From Calamus simplicifolius (Eukaryota; Streptophyta; Magnoliopsida; Arecales; Arecaceae), in the NCBI GenBank assembly GCA_900491605.1, contig UESW01001687.1:320336-384335 (forward strand): a stretch of DNA of 64,000 bases, in the 5' to 3' direction. The notes beneath the pieces are model-generated. The model saw only the letters and a program-made list of their open reading frames with translations. It searched no databases and was not told the DNA's origin. Positions 11,480 through 23,322 of this stretch are shown one piece after another. The position numbers were made by a program, and so were the translations under genes. Position 1 is the first letter of the stretch, and each line of letters begins with the position of its first letter.

Positions 11480-11600
11480 ATTTGGCATTTTAATCGGTCT
11501 ACCGATTTTCTTACATTGGCTTTCTACTTTTTGGCAACCGGCCTTCTAACTTTTCAAACTTGGAATACCAACTTTGTTAAATTGGAATTCAATTGTTGGA
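11480..11600 (+). repeat. LTR-like TTGGCAT / TTGGAATACC motifs before the element B env-like ORF
   Basis: The spacer between pol and env-like contains TTTGGCATTTTAATCGG, then AACTTGGAATACCAACTTTG. These resemble the TTGGCATTCCAATTTTAAG and TTTGGAATACC modules repeated in this element's own LTR (14740-15350). The match is by eye and imperfect. Confidence 0.5.
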
Positions 11601-11753
11601 GTGAGGAATCGGCTGCTATTTATTCCTTTTTGCTTCCAAAATCTTCTTCCGAAGCCGTGCTTCATCGATTTCTTCAAGTCCAAGCCAACCGGTCATCTTT
11701 TTCTCTTCCATTTCGTCATCTTAACTTCAAATCTCATTGATTTCTTTGGATCT

Positions 11754-13425
11754 ATGGCTTCGAAAGGTAAATCTATGTGTGGATCATCATCCCGAGGCAT
11801 TAGTGAGTGCTCTCCCTCTAATCCTTCAAGCTTTCATTCTATGATTAGAAGATCTGTAGTTTTTAGAAAAATTATGGATTTTGAGTTTCTAGCTTCTGAA
11901 AATTTTTCCATTAGAGAAAATCTAGCTTATCAAGGATGGGAATACTTACTTAAGACAAACCTACCCATTTACCCCGATTTTGTTAAAATTTTCTATCACA
12001 ATATTAGTTTTGGAAATGATAGAGTATCTTCAACTGTTAACGGTGTCAGAATTGAATTTGATGAAACTTTCTTGAGTCAAATTTTGAACATTTCAAGTAC
12101 TGATTCAGGTGATGATACTCTTGAAGATAGAAAGTTTAAATTAGAGACTATTCTGGGTATTGATGATGCTTCTCATATTGATCGTGTGTTTGCTAAAGAT
12201 CTGAATGTGGAAATAAGATTACTTCACAGTATTGTTTCCTGTTGTCTTACTTCTAGGAGTGGTAGTTTTGATTATGTGAATGATTGTGACTTAACATTTA
12301 TGTATCATGTTGAAACCCAAACTCATCTACACCTTCCTAGAAAAATGATTTGTGTAATGAAAGAGGCTGTTAGTGGATCTAGAGCTGCCCTACCCTATGG
12401 TCTACTTCTTACCCATGTATTTAATCATTTTGATGTTAATGTTAGGGGTAAGAATGTCTATTACCTTAGTGATAATAATGTTTACAATGAACGTGTTTTA
12501 ACTCGTATGGGTTTTGCTAAGGTAGATGTCATTTGGACTAGGAGTAAAGGAAAATTGCAAGAAAATCATGCACTTGTCCAGGGGGAGTAACCTACTGTGC
12601 CTCAGGAAATTTCCACTGAACATCTGAATTACCCTTCTATTCCTGCTGAAAATCATAATTATCCTTCTAATTCTAATGTACCTCAAATTTTAATTCTATG
12701 TTTACTGATCAATCTACAAACTACACTTACATGTTTGCTGAGCAAGGTTTTATGCCTTTGGACCCCAATCCTTCCATTAATATTAATTCGTCTTTTGTTA
12801 ACAATACTACTGCTGATCCGAATCCACCAATGTTCCTCCACCTGCTCAGAATCCTTTCCAACCAAGTCATCCCATGGTTACCAAAATGGACCCTGATGAC
12901 ATGGAGACTTTGGTTCGTAGGATTTCTGATATTGTTTCTCTTGGTGGACCTGTCAATAGTTCATCTTTTTGTTCTTCTGATACTACCATGATTCCCCACA
13001 TATCTTCAATGTTCTCTACCCTAAATGAAATCAAATTAAGCCTATATGATTTACAACGTTGTGTGACCATCATTAAAGGAAAGGCTTTCAATTATGGTAC
13101 TATTATGGACATTTCTAATTTCTTTGCTGAGCTAGGCAAGCTGAGAAAGGATGTGAACTCTTTGTTGGATAGTGTTGGCATTGCAAGTAATGAGATGTCT
13201 TCCTTTAGATTGAAAACTGTCAAGGCCCAGCATGCTCTTGATAATCATTCTAAGCTCATTAATGAATGCCACAATATGCAACAAGAAATTTAATCTTTTA
13301 TATCTCAGTTGTCTCCCAATGTTGAAGACCCCACTCGCCGTCTTGCCCCTCATTTGAGATCATCTCACCCTTCTAGACGTGCTCGTGGAACCTCTTCGTC
13401 GTCTTATGTTGACATCATAGATTGA
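11754..13425 (+). pseudogene. Element B env-like ORF
   Basis: Third ORF of the Sirevirus, downstream of pol. The frame is open further upstream (from 11574), but ATG at 11754 (MASKGKSMCGSSSRG) matches the Ser/Lys-rich start seen in element A. Open to TAA at 12588-12590 (about 278 residues), with WEYLLKTNLPIYPDF, EIRLLHSIVSCC and RKMICVMKEAVSGSRAALPYG, a conserved plant-transposon domain of unknown function. The same frame resumes after the stop. Shifts near 12690 and 12835 lead to 12874-13293 (MDPDDMETLVRRISDIVS, LNEIKLSLYDLQRC), a likely coiled coil, then another TAA and a Ser/Arg-rich tail ending at 13425. No clear signal peptide or transmembrane helix is seen in the best frame. Confidence 0.7.
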
Positions 13426-13738
13426 TATTGCTTCTGGACTTCTGTTTTTGCTGCTCCTGTCCTTGTTATTTCTATCATGGTGGAATACTGTTATGTCTGT
13501 ATGAATTGTATAACTGCTACTTACTATTGTGGACCAATTTGTGTATTGGCTTGTAAGTTATAAATGACTAGTTTGTATGGTTTGTAAGATTTATTTAATT
13601 TCATCTGCACTTTACAATATCTGCTTAATATTAAAAATTTTATGTTTATCATTACTTGCTATACCTCATTCATTCCGTTGAAGAAAAGACATACAGTGAT
13701 AGATGCAAACTCTTTCATCTTCTTTTTGATTAATGACA

Positions 13739-14121
13739 AAAAGGGGGAGAGATAGAAAGTATACATTCTGTTTTCAAAAGCTTTTTGAACTTCATAATAA
13801 TGGGGGAGAAATAGAAAACACACATTCTTCTAAACATCATATTTTTGAAAAGTGTAATGGGAGAAATGAAAAGCATACACTTCACAAGTCAAATTAAACT
13901 TTTTGAAAACTTCATTGATTCAAAACCTAAGGGGGAGTTATGCAATGTATTTTTAAAAAATATCATATTTTAAATGTTCTTGAAATTTAAGGTTTTGGCA
14001 CGTTACACATACATTTCGGCATGCATTGTCTTATGCTTCAGAGTTGCAAGGAATGCCTTGATTAAATTACTTATTTATTATCAAATTCTTAATGGTTTTG
14101 TCATCATCAAAAAGGGGGAGA
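13739..14121 (+). promoter_or_regulatory. Element B polypurine tracts
   Basis: GGGGGAG-type boxes lie at 13739-13750, 13801-13808, 13929-13936 and 14109-14121. The last abuts the 3' LTR (TGTTGATCCC at 14123). This is the same multi-tract layout as in element A. Confidence 0.75.
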
Positions 14122-14499
14122 TTGTTGATCCCATATTGATTTTGATGAAATGCCAAAACAATTAAGTATTATGCTAATAAATTATGTATTGCGCTAATCA
14201 ATTTAATATTGAGCTAATGTTCTATCTGTCAAATCAATTTCTGGTTATTCATTATGAAACAGTACACTTTATTTATCCCAGGGACATTGTAATTCATGAT
14301 ATAATGCTATTTATCTGACAAAATGACTTTTAAGATTAATTATATTTGCATTGTCTTGAATTGGATTTAATTATCCTACATGCTCCTGTTTATAACTCTA
14401 TTCTCAGCAGATTATATTTATTCTCTATTGCCTTCGAATTGGATGCATATTACTTAAATCTCAGATTACCAATCTTTGATTTGGAATACCAGGTTCTAT

Positions 14500-14668
14500 T
14501 GCCTTCGGTTTAAATTCGGGTTGCCTTCTGTTACCTTCGGTTACCTTCAGTTGCCTTATGTTGCCTTTGGTTTAAATTCGGTTGCATTCGGTTACCTTCG
14601 GTTGCCTTTTGTTGCCTTTGGTTTAAATTTGGTTGCATTTGGTTGCCTTCGGTTACCTTCGGATTTCT
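14500..14668 (+). repeat. CGGTTGCCTT / CGGTTACCTT tandem block in LTR B
   Basis: About ten degenerate ten-base units alternate between GGTTGCCTTC and GGTTACCTTC, with two GGTTTAAATTYGG interruptions. It is seen only in the 3' LTR because this part of the 5' LTR lies outside the window. Confidence 0.7.
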
Positions 14669-14739
14669 GGCTTATTCAATTTGAATAAACCCTTGGCTAA
14701 GTCCCTTGTATTTGGAGATTGACATTCCCTGGCCTCTTA

Positions 14740-15350
14740 TCTTGGTATACTAATTTATGGAGTTGGCATGCTAATCCTAAAAAGCTCTTTGCCGATTCTT
14801 AGGCTCCCTATCTTGGCATGCTAACGAGTTGTGTTGGAATTCCAGTTTTAAAACTCTTTCGGTGGCTTCCTGGCATCTTTTCTTGGCATTCCAATTTCAA
14901 GATTTTGGAATATCGATTCTAGTGATGGTTCGGTAGCTCCCTGGCATCTTTTTCTTGGCATTCCAATTTTAAGTTTTTGGAATACCGATTCTAGATGGTT
15001 CGGTGGCTCCCTAGCATATTTTCTTGGCATACCAACTTTAAAACTTTGGAATGCCGATTTTATTGTTGGTTCAATGGCTCACTGCTAGCTTTCTCTTGGC
15101 ATTCTAATTTTAAGTCTTTGGAATGCCGATTTTATGGTTGATTCGGCCAGCTCCCTGACTTTCTCTCTTGGCATTCTGATTTTTGGAATTTGAAATACCA
15201 TTTTCATTGGGATTTCGGCTAGCTCCCTGTTACGTCTTCCTGGCATACCGGATTTCATGATTTGGAATGCTATTTTTATTGGAGTTACGCCTGGCTTTCT
15301 ATTGGAATGATTTGGAATGCCGGTTTTAACTTTCTGGAATGCTACATTTT
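14740..15350. repeat. Inverted TTGGCATTCCAA modules in LTR B
   Basis: A module of about 70-80 bp is repeated with the pattern CTTGGCATwCCAAyTTTAAG...TTTGGAATrCCGATT...GGTTCGGTGGCTCCCT. The two halves TTGGCATTCC and GGAATGCCAA are reverse complements, so each unit can form a hairpin. The array parallels the palindrome array of LTR A in position (upstream of the TATA box). Confidence 0.7.
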
Positions 15351-16232
15351 AAAAATCTCGGATGGTTTCTTGTTTCACACCGTTGGAATTTCTGTGTTTA
15401 GTTTGCTTCCTTAAAAACTGTTGGCCAGACCCCTTTCCTCTCACAATGGCTCTATTTTCTGGTTATAAATAGTGACCTTGAACTGCGTTTTAAAAAAATC
15501 ATCAAATCAGGAGAGAAGAAAAGAAAAGAAAAGAAACAAGAGAAAATAAGAAGAAAAAAATCATTTGAAAGAGAGATTTGTTTTGAGGTTTCTTGAAGCT
15601 TTGCTTTGATTATCTTTCAACCGAAGCTCCTTTATTGCTGATTCTTTAAGTGGTCTTCAAGCTTCACCTACCTTCATTGAAGAGCATTCAAGCCACCTCG
15701 AAAGCTTTCTTGTGCTGCTGCATTCATTAAAAAAAGAAGCCTCTTTGGGTTTAGCTCTTCAAGTTGATAAGTACATTTATTATTTTTAGGAGCACTTGTT
15801 GTATTAAACATTCTATTGCTTGTGCATTGGTTTGTTTCACAATTGTGAAACGTGGTTGGGTAGAGGTCTACTCTGTTTGATTTGTAAGGTCCCCTTGTAC
15901 CCGTAAACAAGAAGACTAACTTGGAGGATTAGTGTGTAAGGCTTGATTGCTTGTGCCCGTAAACAAGTTTGCTAGCCAGTTAGGCTAGTGGTGACTAGTG
16001 GAATTTCCAAGGTGTTCTTGGGGAGTGGATGTAGGTGCAAGGTTGGCACCAAACCACTATAAACTTTGTGTGTTTGATTATGTTTCTTTTTCTGTGATTA
16101 ATTGTGTATTAGACGTACCTCACAACACGATAATCTATTGTAAATGAATATAGGTGCACATACTTGATAGTCAATTAATTTTTTAAGAAACCTAATTCAC
16201 CCCTCCTATTGGGTTGCTAGATCTGGGCAACA

Positions 16233-17271
16233 TGGAGAAATATATGGGATCATGAGAGAGCCTTTCTCTCTCCCATAACATCCCATATAAATATATCAAA
16301 ACTAAACAATTGGTTGTTGGATTGATATATAACTCCAAGAGTTTGAAGTTATCTTTAAATTTTAATTAATTGATTAATTAATTAAAAAGGTTGGTAGTTA
16401 TTACTCTCTTAGAATATAAGATTCACGAGAGAAAAATAACAGAGAAGTACATCAGAAACAATAATCAACCACAGAGAGTTCTCTCCTTCAACTTCACTTT
16501 ATCTCATGAGTTGAGAAGACAAAGTGAATAAAACTTAGTTGTATGATCTCAACCCAAATAAAAAAGGAACGCCCACTCATTCGCGTTCATCATAATTTTG
16601 GAGAACTTGGAAAGATCCGTGGTGATCAAAAGATTTGGTGATTCTAAGGTAGTGTTGGTGATTCCAAGGTAGTGTTGGTGGAGAATGAAAGGTCAATTTC
16701 TTAATCTTCTTATTGTTCTTGTTATTAAATTAAAACGGGTATAGATTCCTAACTCAATTTTTTAAGATATATGATTTGATCCTTATCTCGCTTCCGCAAA
16801 CATCTCAAAGTCATATTGAGATTACCAGCAACTTTTTCATAGCCGTCCTTGTGCAGGCGGGACCCAAGCTGACGATGAACTGAACGCACACGTCTCCTCT
16901 CGTGATCTGACCGCGTAGCTACCTTTTGATGATCTCAAATATTTTCTCACGAATTTATCTTTCTTCCATAAAAAAATAATAAAAGTACTCTTTATAATCT
17001 TTTGCTAACACGGGAATAACTATTTTTATCTTCAATTGTCTTTCTATTATTTTTTTTTTCCTTTCACCCTTTTCTTTTTAGTTCAAACAGCAGGACATAG
17101 TCATTGGACATAATCCTCCAATTTTAACATGCAACCATTTCAACTAATCTTGAATTCAACGCTCATAAATCCAACAAAATTATGTCATGAACCAATCAGC
17201 AACGTCATTAACAAATTGAGCAATAGACATGAATCAGGAATGGGCAGACAGTAGACAAATTTAGGTTTGCA

Positions 17272-17326
<55 letters not shown>

Positions 17327-17465
17327 TGCTATGAAGATCCGACCTCTTTTGATCAATTAAGCCATTCTTGAGTCTATTTTATCTTCATGTCATTGTCATA
17401 AACGAAACCATGTATCTTTTCTTGTTCTTATCTCTCCATCTTCAACAATGCATATTCTAGATATC
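16233..17465. other. Gene-free flank of element B
   Basis: AT-rich non-coding sequence with no ORF or family match that I recognise. It starts with TGGAG, the predicted target duplication of element B. A short repeated phrase (GGTGATTCTAAGGTAGTGTT, then GGTGATTCCAAGGTAGTGTT) lies near 16635-16680. The region ends in an ATT microsatellite. Confidence 0.5.
17271..17326. repeat. (ATT)n microsatellite
   Basis: Uninterrupted ATT/TAT trinucleotide run of about 56 bp. Confidence 0.95.
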
Positions 17466-17474
17466 TACCATCTT

Positions 17475-17673
17475 GGGAACGACTTTGTGCACTACCTCCA
17501 ATGCACGAACGCGTGCACCGGACGTAGCTATTGGCCGCACGTCCATGCGGACATGCATACCATGGCCCAATGGGCCGTGGCGCATCCTGCACGTGCGCCC
17601 ATATAGGTGCGCCCGATGCGCTCTCCGTGCATCGGAGGCGGTGCATTGGAGGCGGTGCACAAAGACTTTTCCC
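17475..17673. mobile_element. MITE 1, Mutator-like, with 9-bp target duplication
   Basis: A 199-bp GC-rich insertion. The left end GGGAACGACTTTGTGCAC and the right end GTGCACAAAGACTTTTCCC are imperfect inverted repeats, and similarity extends over roughly 40 bp (ACCTCCAATGCAC on the left, GTGCATTGGAGG on the right). It is flanked by identical TACCATCTT at 17466-17474 and 17674-17682. A 9-bp duplication with long inverted repeats fits Mutator-like elements. It has no coding capacity, so it is non-autonomous. Confidence 0.8.
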
Positions 17674-17740
17674 TACCATCTTTATACCTGCCTCTTTCAA
17701 TATTAGACCAAACCACTTCATTCGAAATAGTTCTAGCATA

Positions 17741-17840
17741 GAAAAAGTCCTCTGCACAAAGCATGCCCATACTACTGCGCGTGTCGTGGTCAATCCATGC
17801 ACGCTTTGTGCACAGGAGGCCGGTGCACAAAGACTTTCCC
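17741..17840. mobile_element. MITE 2, short relative of MITE 1
   Basis: A 100-bp insertion ending GGTGCACAAAGACTTTCCC, nearly the same as MITE 1's right end. The left end GAAAAAGTCCTCTGCAC is a degraded inverted copy. It is flanked by TTCTAGCATA at 17731-17740 and 17841-17850. Only about 60 bp separate the two target sites, so two relatives landed close together. Confidence 0.75.
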
Positions 17841-17850
17841 TTCTAGCATA

Positions 17851-18200
17851 ACACATCTCTTGCAAAACAATTACACAGCTGATGTATGATTTCTATGTCA
17901 AGTTCTTTTCAACAATCTCCATCAAATTTGCCAAATAGAGGAATAGCCACAGAGCATTCTAGATTTAATCATTCTACTTGATGAACTTCCAATATGAGTT
18001 CTGTCTAGCAAACTCCACTGGAGCTGCTCATGTTGGCCAGTATATGTTAATAAAATAATGACTCCCAGATGAGCTAAAGGCTCAACTCCATGGCAATCCT
18101 ACCCATAAGCTGTGCAGCGCTGGATATTAGTTTTTGGGTTATGCTATGCATTCTGTCACTGTTGATAAACTCTCTGAGAAATGTTGAAATGGAGAGAGAT
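17851..18200. other. Unassigned sequence right of the MITEs
   Basis: With both MITEs removed, the minus strand of the host sequence is open over a short stretch (residues such as NEVVWSNIERGRYKDGRYLE, about 17720 down to 17420). I do not recognise a family. No start, splice sites or further exons are evident, so no gene is called. Confidence 0.3.
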
Positions 18201-20540
18201 GATGTCTGAAATGGTATGATGTGTTCGTGTGTACCCTAAATCCAATCGGATTAGATGCTAGTTTGTACACATTTCTTTATGAATGCAAATCAAATTTATT
18301 GGTTTCTTTATCTATCCGGATATAATTTATATATATATTGCATATATTTTACCTGTGAGATAACGTCCAAAAGAATGCGATCTGTGCATATAGAATTTGT
18401 AATAGAGATTACAATTTGTGAGATCCAAAATTGCACATTATGGTTCGATTCTTTAAACTTCCCTAGTCGATGCGTAGACAGGATTGGACACTGTCGAACA
18501 TCGATGAGACTAGCACACATTGCATATCTTCACCCTTGTGGTGAGTAGCTGATCTTGCAAGCTGAAGTATGGAGATACTTGGATAAGGTGTTTGCATATT
18601 CGTTATTGTAACGATGCATTGGATGACCCGCATAGAGATCCCATATGGATATTCTATATAGTGTCGATGGTTGATCTCTGATGACGGTGGTGTGAGTGAT
18701 CCTTTGACTTGAGATCTTCATTGCACATCATGTGTAGAATATCATGCTTTGACGATATGCAAACGTCACTCTAGCCACGGGTGGCAAATATGGTGTCGAT
18801 TCGGTATGACATGAGCACATAGAGATGGTGTTTGATCAAGATAGGATTCGTTTTCCTTGATAGAAAGGGTTATACCCCATGACCACTTGATGGATTAAAT
18901 TGACTGTTAAATCCTTGCAAGGTTGAGTTGGAATTCAAAATAGTTTCGAAGTTCTAATTCATATGAGTCAATTTTTCTGAGATTAAGTAAACAAAGATCA
19001 ATTACATGGTTGATACATTCCATACCACTGATTGATTTGGGATATGTGACTAAGGGATTGAATCGTACGTTAACCATTCATGGACAGGTGTTGATGACCA
19101 CATCAACAAAACCCTTAACATTTGGGTGGTCATGATGCTTTGCTAGAGGCCGCTCATGATCTATAATCATGGATTCTTTGACTTGATCAAGGAGCTGATT
19201 TGGTTAAAGAATTGGCTTGGACAAAGTGTTGACCAGGTCATCCTTAGGGTCAATATTAGGGACATGATTATTACCAACGTGTCAAGGGACCTAATGGGTC
19301 ACACGCATTAAGGAGATTTTGGATAAAGTTAAAATAAAAATTAAGTTGGACTTAATTCAAATTAGATAACCAATTAATTAGGATTGAGTTTGACTCAATC
19401 TTAATGAGAGAATATGAAATTGATGAATAGGATTCATCATAGAGAAAAAAATTTTGTGTTCAAAAGAGAAACCTTTTGTATATGTGATGTACATATGAAA
19501 TCCATTAATTAGGCTTGATCCATGTAATGGATGGTTTAGATTAATTAAGATTAATAATGTGGTATTTAATTGGATCCATATGATGGCATGATTTGATTCA
19601 TGGAAACCCAATTAAACCGATGGCTGAGATCGTGCCACATGGAGGATGGATCCATACCCATGTGATGGACATGACCCATCTCCACGTCATGGAGGAGGGA
19701 ATCCCATGATTTGGGGCGTCATCATGAAGCCAAATGCAAGGTTGCGACATTGGTTTTATAGGATAACCAATTTTTTATTTTTTAGGGACGTGGTTTGGTG
19801 GTTGTAATCCTAACATTATCATGATAACAAATATCCTAAATTTGTTAGGATAATTTGTTATTAACTTGATATGGTTGAATTGTTAGGTGGTTGAAACAAA
19901 ACCCCAACCACACAACCTCCTTTTTCATGTATAAAAAGGAGAGAGATACACTTCGAGAGACAAGCCTAACTCCTCCCTTCTCTCTCTTAGATGCCTAACA
20001 CCTACTTTCTCTCTTTAAAACATCCTTTCTCTCTCTTGATTGATCAAGATTTGATCTTGATCAAAAATTTTTTTGATTTGGGAAATCAATTGAAAAGAAA
20101 AAAGATGCTAGCATCCCTCGCAAGAAGGTTATCATCAATCCTAAGAGGACATCATCCAAAGATCTTCGTGTGGATCACCATTAAAGGCCGGACGCATGAA
20201 CGGCAGTGGTAAATCGTTTACCGGTTTCATCGGGTTTCATCTTCAATAAAAAACACAAGTATGATCTATTATTAAATCATATATTATTTTTTATTAACTG
20301 AATTTGTTCCTCGAGGATCTTGGGCTTTGGAAATTAAATTTATATTTATTTTTTAATGAACGGCTAGTGGTAAATCGTTTACCAGTTTTATCGGGTTTCA
20401 TCTTCAATAAAGAATACATGTATGATCTATTATTAAATTATGTATTATTTTTTGTTAACTGAATTTATTCTTTGAAGATCTTAAGCTTTGTAAATTAAAT
20501 TTATATTTATTTTTATTTTTTACTGTGTGATATATAAATT
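18200..20540 (+). mobile_element. Probable LTR-retrotransposon remnant or solo LTR (boundaries uncertain)
   Basis: About 2.3 kb without coding potential. It contains a TATA-like GTATAAAAAGG near 19930 followed by a CT-rich leader, then a 161-bp unit repeated in tandem near the right end. Overall it looks like an LTR with promoter and leader. No PBS, polypurine tract or protein domain is visible, and I could not fix its ends, so this call is tentative. Confidence 0.35.
20205..20520 (+). repeat. 161-bp tandem duplication
   Basis: The unit starting AGTGGTAAATCGTTTACC at 20205 recurs at 20366 (AGTGGTAAATCGTTTACC again) with point differences, through TTTCATCTTCAATAAA and GATCTATTATTAAAT to TTAAATTTATATTTATTTTT. 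The right boundary is approximate. Confidence 0.8.
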
Positions 20541-23283
20541 TAATTTATATAAAATATACTTAATTCTCTCCATGATGACGATGGATTGCACTTAATGCGC
20601 TGAAAGCGACCGCCGCCAAGTTGAAAAAGGAGTGGAACTTCTCGATGGGTGGACCCAATAGCAACGACGACGTTAACCTCACTTGCGATTGCAACATCAC
20701 CACCTCTAATATCTGTCACGTAACAAGCATGTATGTCTTCTTGCAAAGATTCCTTTTATTAATAATCTCTCTCTAACTTTGTGACTGCAAGTGCTGTAGG
20801 GATTCCCAGAATTAAAAAAAAAAAAAAAATGTTTGTTATCATGCCATTAACTCTTTGTTTGTGCTCATAAGCTTACATGATTTTGAACTGCAGCCTTCTG
20901 AAGAGTCAGAACCTGACCGGATATCTTCCAGAGGAGTTTTCTAACCTCACATATTTAAGCGTAGTGTAAGTCTCCACCATAATGGTAAAACTGGAACATG
21001 TAAAATTGTGATGGTACGTTAAACTTTTGTTGTTATTTTGTTGATATTACAGAGATCTTTCAAGGAACTATCTCAATGGATCCATTCCCAAAGCCTGGGC
21101 TTCTCTTCCCCTCACAAATTTGTAGTTTATCCTCTTTCTTTTCCTCTTAAAAATGATCTTTTCCAATCAAATGAAAAATCTAAAGAAAAATCGTTGGCAT
21201 AATTTAGATATCTTTTTTCCAGGTCCCTTCTGGGAAACAGGTTCTCGGGGAGCATCCCTAAGGAGCTTGGAAACATCAGGAACCTCCAATCCCTGTACTT
21301 TCTTCCTTCCTCATCTTATGTCCTTCTTTTGCTTTTCTTTCTTTCTTTTGTGAAACAATTTTCTACAATTTTTGGTGTGACATAGGACCTTGGAAGATAA
21401 CCAATTGCAAGGTCAAATCCCTGCAGCACTTGGCAACCTTGCCAACTTAAGTCGCTTGTAAGACCCTCTTCCTCATCTGCTAACAGTCTTAAATTTATAC
21501 AATTTTTTTCCTTTAATATAAATCAATCTACCATTTAATTCTAACAATTCTATTATTCTCATGCAGGCTACTTTCTGCTAACAACTTAAGTGGGGACCTG
21601 CCAGACTCACTTGGCAATCTCAAGAACCTAACGGACTTGTATGTCAGAAGTATTTTCAAGTGCTAACTATAAAGGCATGAATGGTTCCTTATCGTACTTA
21701 TTTATGATTATAATGGATGAAACTTGGACGGAGCTTGTTATGTATTTGTTATTAGGTTCATATGGAATAAGTGACGTGTACAACCATCACACAGTTAACA
21801 AATGACGTATATTTGTTAGAAAAATGATCAATCGTTAAATGTGATGATTGTATAATCTTACTTGCTTAATGAAGAATTTGATGGCAGGTACCTAACGGAC
21901 TGCACTAAGATATGTCCGAATATAATTACCATTTTGTCACTTGATGACTATTACATGCAGTTTTTCTTGATCTTACTTAAAAACACATGAATTGATTTAG
22001 ATGCTTTTTTTCTGCTTTCTATTTGCTGTAGGATAGATGGAAACCCAATCACTGGGAAAATACCTAGCTTCTTTGGGAACTGGACGAAACTCCAACGGTT
22101 GTAAGTACCATCATTGATATTGTGACTTGCGTCCATTTCCTAAGCTTGCAACCTAAACCTTGAGATTGGGAATTTGTACCTTTGAACCATTTGTTTCACA
22201 GAGACATGCAAGGGACATCGATGGAGGGGCCCTTCCCCTCCATTTTTGGTACATTGGAATCTATAACTTATCTGTAAGACATTTTAATTGTTCACTTTTT
22301 TGTATCTGAAAGTATAGAGGCTTCTAGTCTTAATTATTTAGCCTGGCTGGGATTTCAGGATGGTGTCTGACTTGAAAGGGGGTGATGGGAAGTTTCCTCC
22401 TCTGCAAAACATGACAAAGATGAAGGAATTGTATGTTTGAAAGATATGGAGTGCATCAAACACTCATACATTCACACATTCATCCATCAGTTTAGTATGC
22501 ATCTTTTTCTCATTGAGTTCATGCCGATTGGTGGAATGATGCAGGGTATTGAGAAACTTATCAATTTCTGGCGAACTCCCTGATTTTATTGGGAAAATGC
22601 CCAATCTTAAAGTCTTGTAAGTTTGTCCAGAGGGCTCTGATGATGGCCTTTAGCTTCATTAAATGCTCATGATAAATTTGATTTTTCTTCTTTCTCTACG
22701 GAGAAATTAACTATATAAGTTGATTACCAAAAAGAGAAATTATTAGTGTAAAACATTAACATGAATGCAAAGTTCTCCTACTTATTTTTATACTTCTATT
22801 ATCTTGCAGAGATTTAAGCTTCAACAACTTATCAGGTCCAATTCCAAGCAGCTCTAATGGATTAGCGAATTCAATAAATTATATGTAAGCTAACTAGTTA
22901 TAGAAAAGATACATTCTTACTATTAATAATTTTTTTATCTACTCAGTTTTAGGCGATCTTCCTTTTATATATATATAATTTCTCCAAATCTTCTGCTTTT
23001 ATCTAAACATTATCCTTCTCGTGCAGGTTCCTTACTAATAACATGCTAAATGAAACAATACCTGATTGGATCTTGAGAAATAAACAAAACTTGTATGTGG
23101 GTTCGCTTAAAATTTCTTCAGTTATACATCATGCTTATGTGAAGAGAATTAGTTAATCATAAATGCCGCTCAACTATTTCAAGACTATCATTGTTGCAGG
23201 GATCTTTCTTACAACTCTTTTACAGGATCCAATAGACCATCTAGTTGTCAGCAAGGAAATGTGTAAGGATTATCAGATTTGCC

Positions 23284-23322
23284 GGCCCCCCACACCCCCC
23301 CCCCCCCCAAAAAAAAAAAAAT
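23284..23322. repeat. Poly-C / poly-A tract in LRR gene intron
   Basis: A run of C interrupted near its start by A, then a run of A, within the intron 23263-23418. This is a low-complexity stretch prone to length error. Confidence 0.9.

Larger units (their letters stand above)
5295..16232 (+). mobile_element. Sirevirus element B (Ty1/copia, env-like ORF), decayed; 5' LTR interrupted by element A
   Basis: The unit runs from the partial 5' LTR (5295-6585) through PBS, gag, protease, integrase, RT, RNase H, env-like ORF and purine tracts to the full 3' LTR (14123-16232). Its first roughly 765 LTR bases are missing because element A inserted there; they should lie left of the window. Gag-pol has many in-frame stops and frameshifts, so the copy is not autonomous. 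The five bases after the 3' LTR are TGGAG, the expected target-site duplication, whose partner is outside the window. Confidence 0.85.
14123..16232 (+). mobile_element. Element B 3' LTR (complete)
   Basis: About 2,110 bp, TGTTGATCCC...CTGGGCAACA. It contains a CGGTTGCCTT/CGGTTACCTT repeat block, several copies of an inverted-repeat module (TTGGCATTCCAA versus TTGGAATGCCAA), a TATA box at 15464-15472 and a purine-rich leader. From 14888 on it aligns with the partial 5' LTR. Confidence 0.85.

Noticed and set aside
17428..17865. 145-residue minus-strand frame rich in Cys/Ala/Arg
   Set aside because: It spans both MITEs and their target duplications, so the frame is an accident of the insertions.
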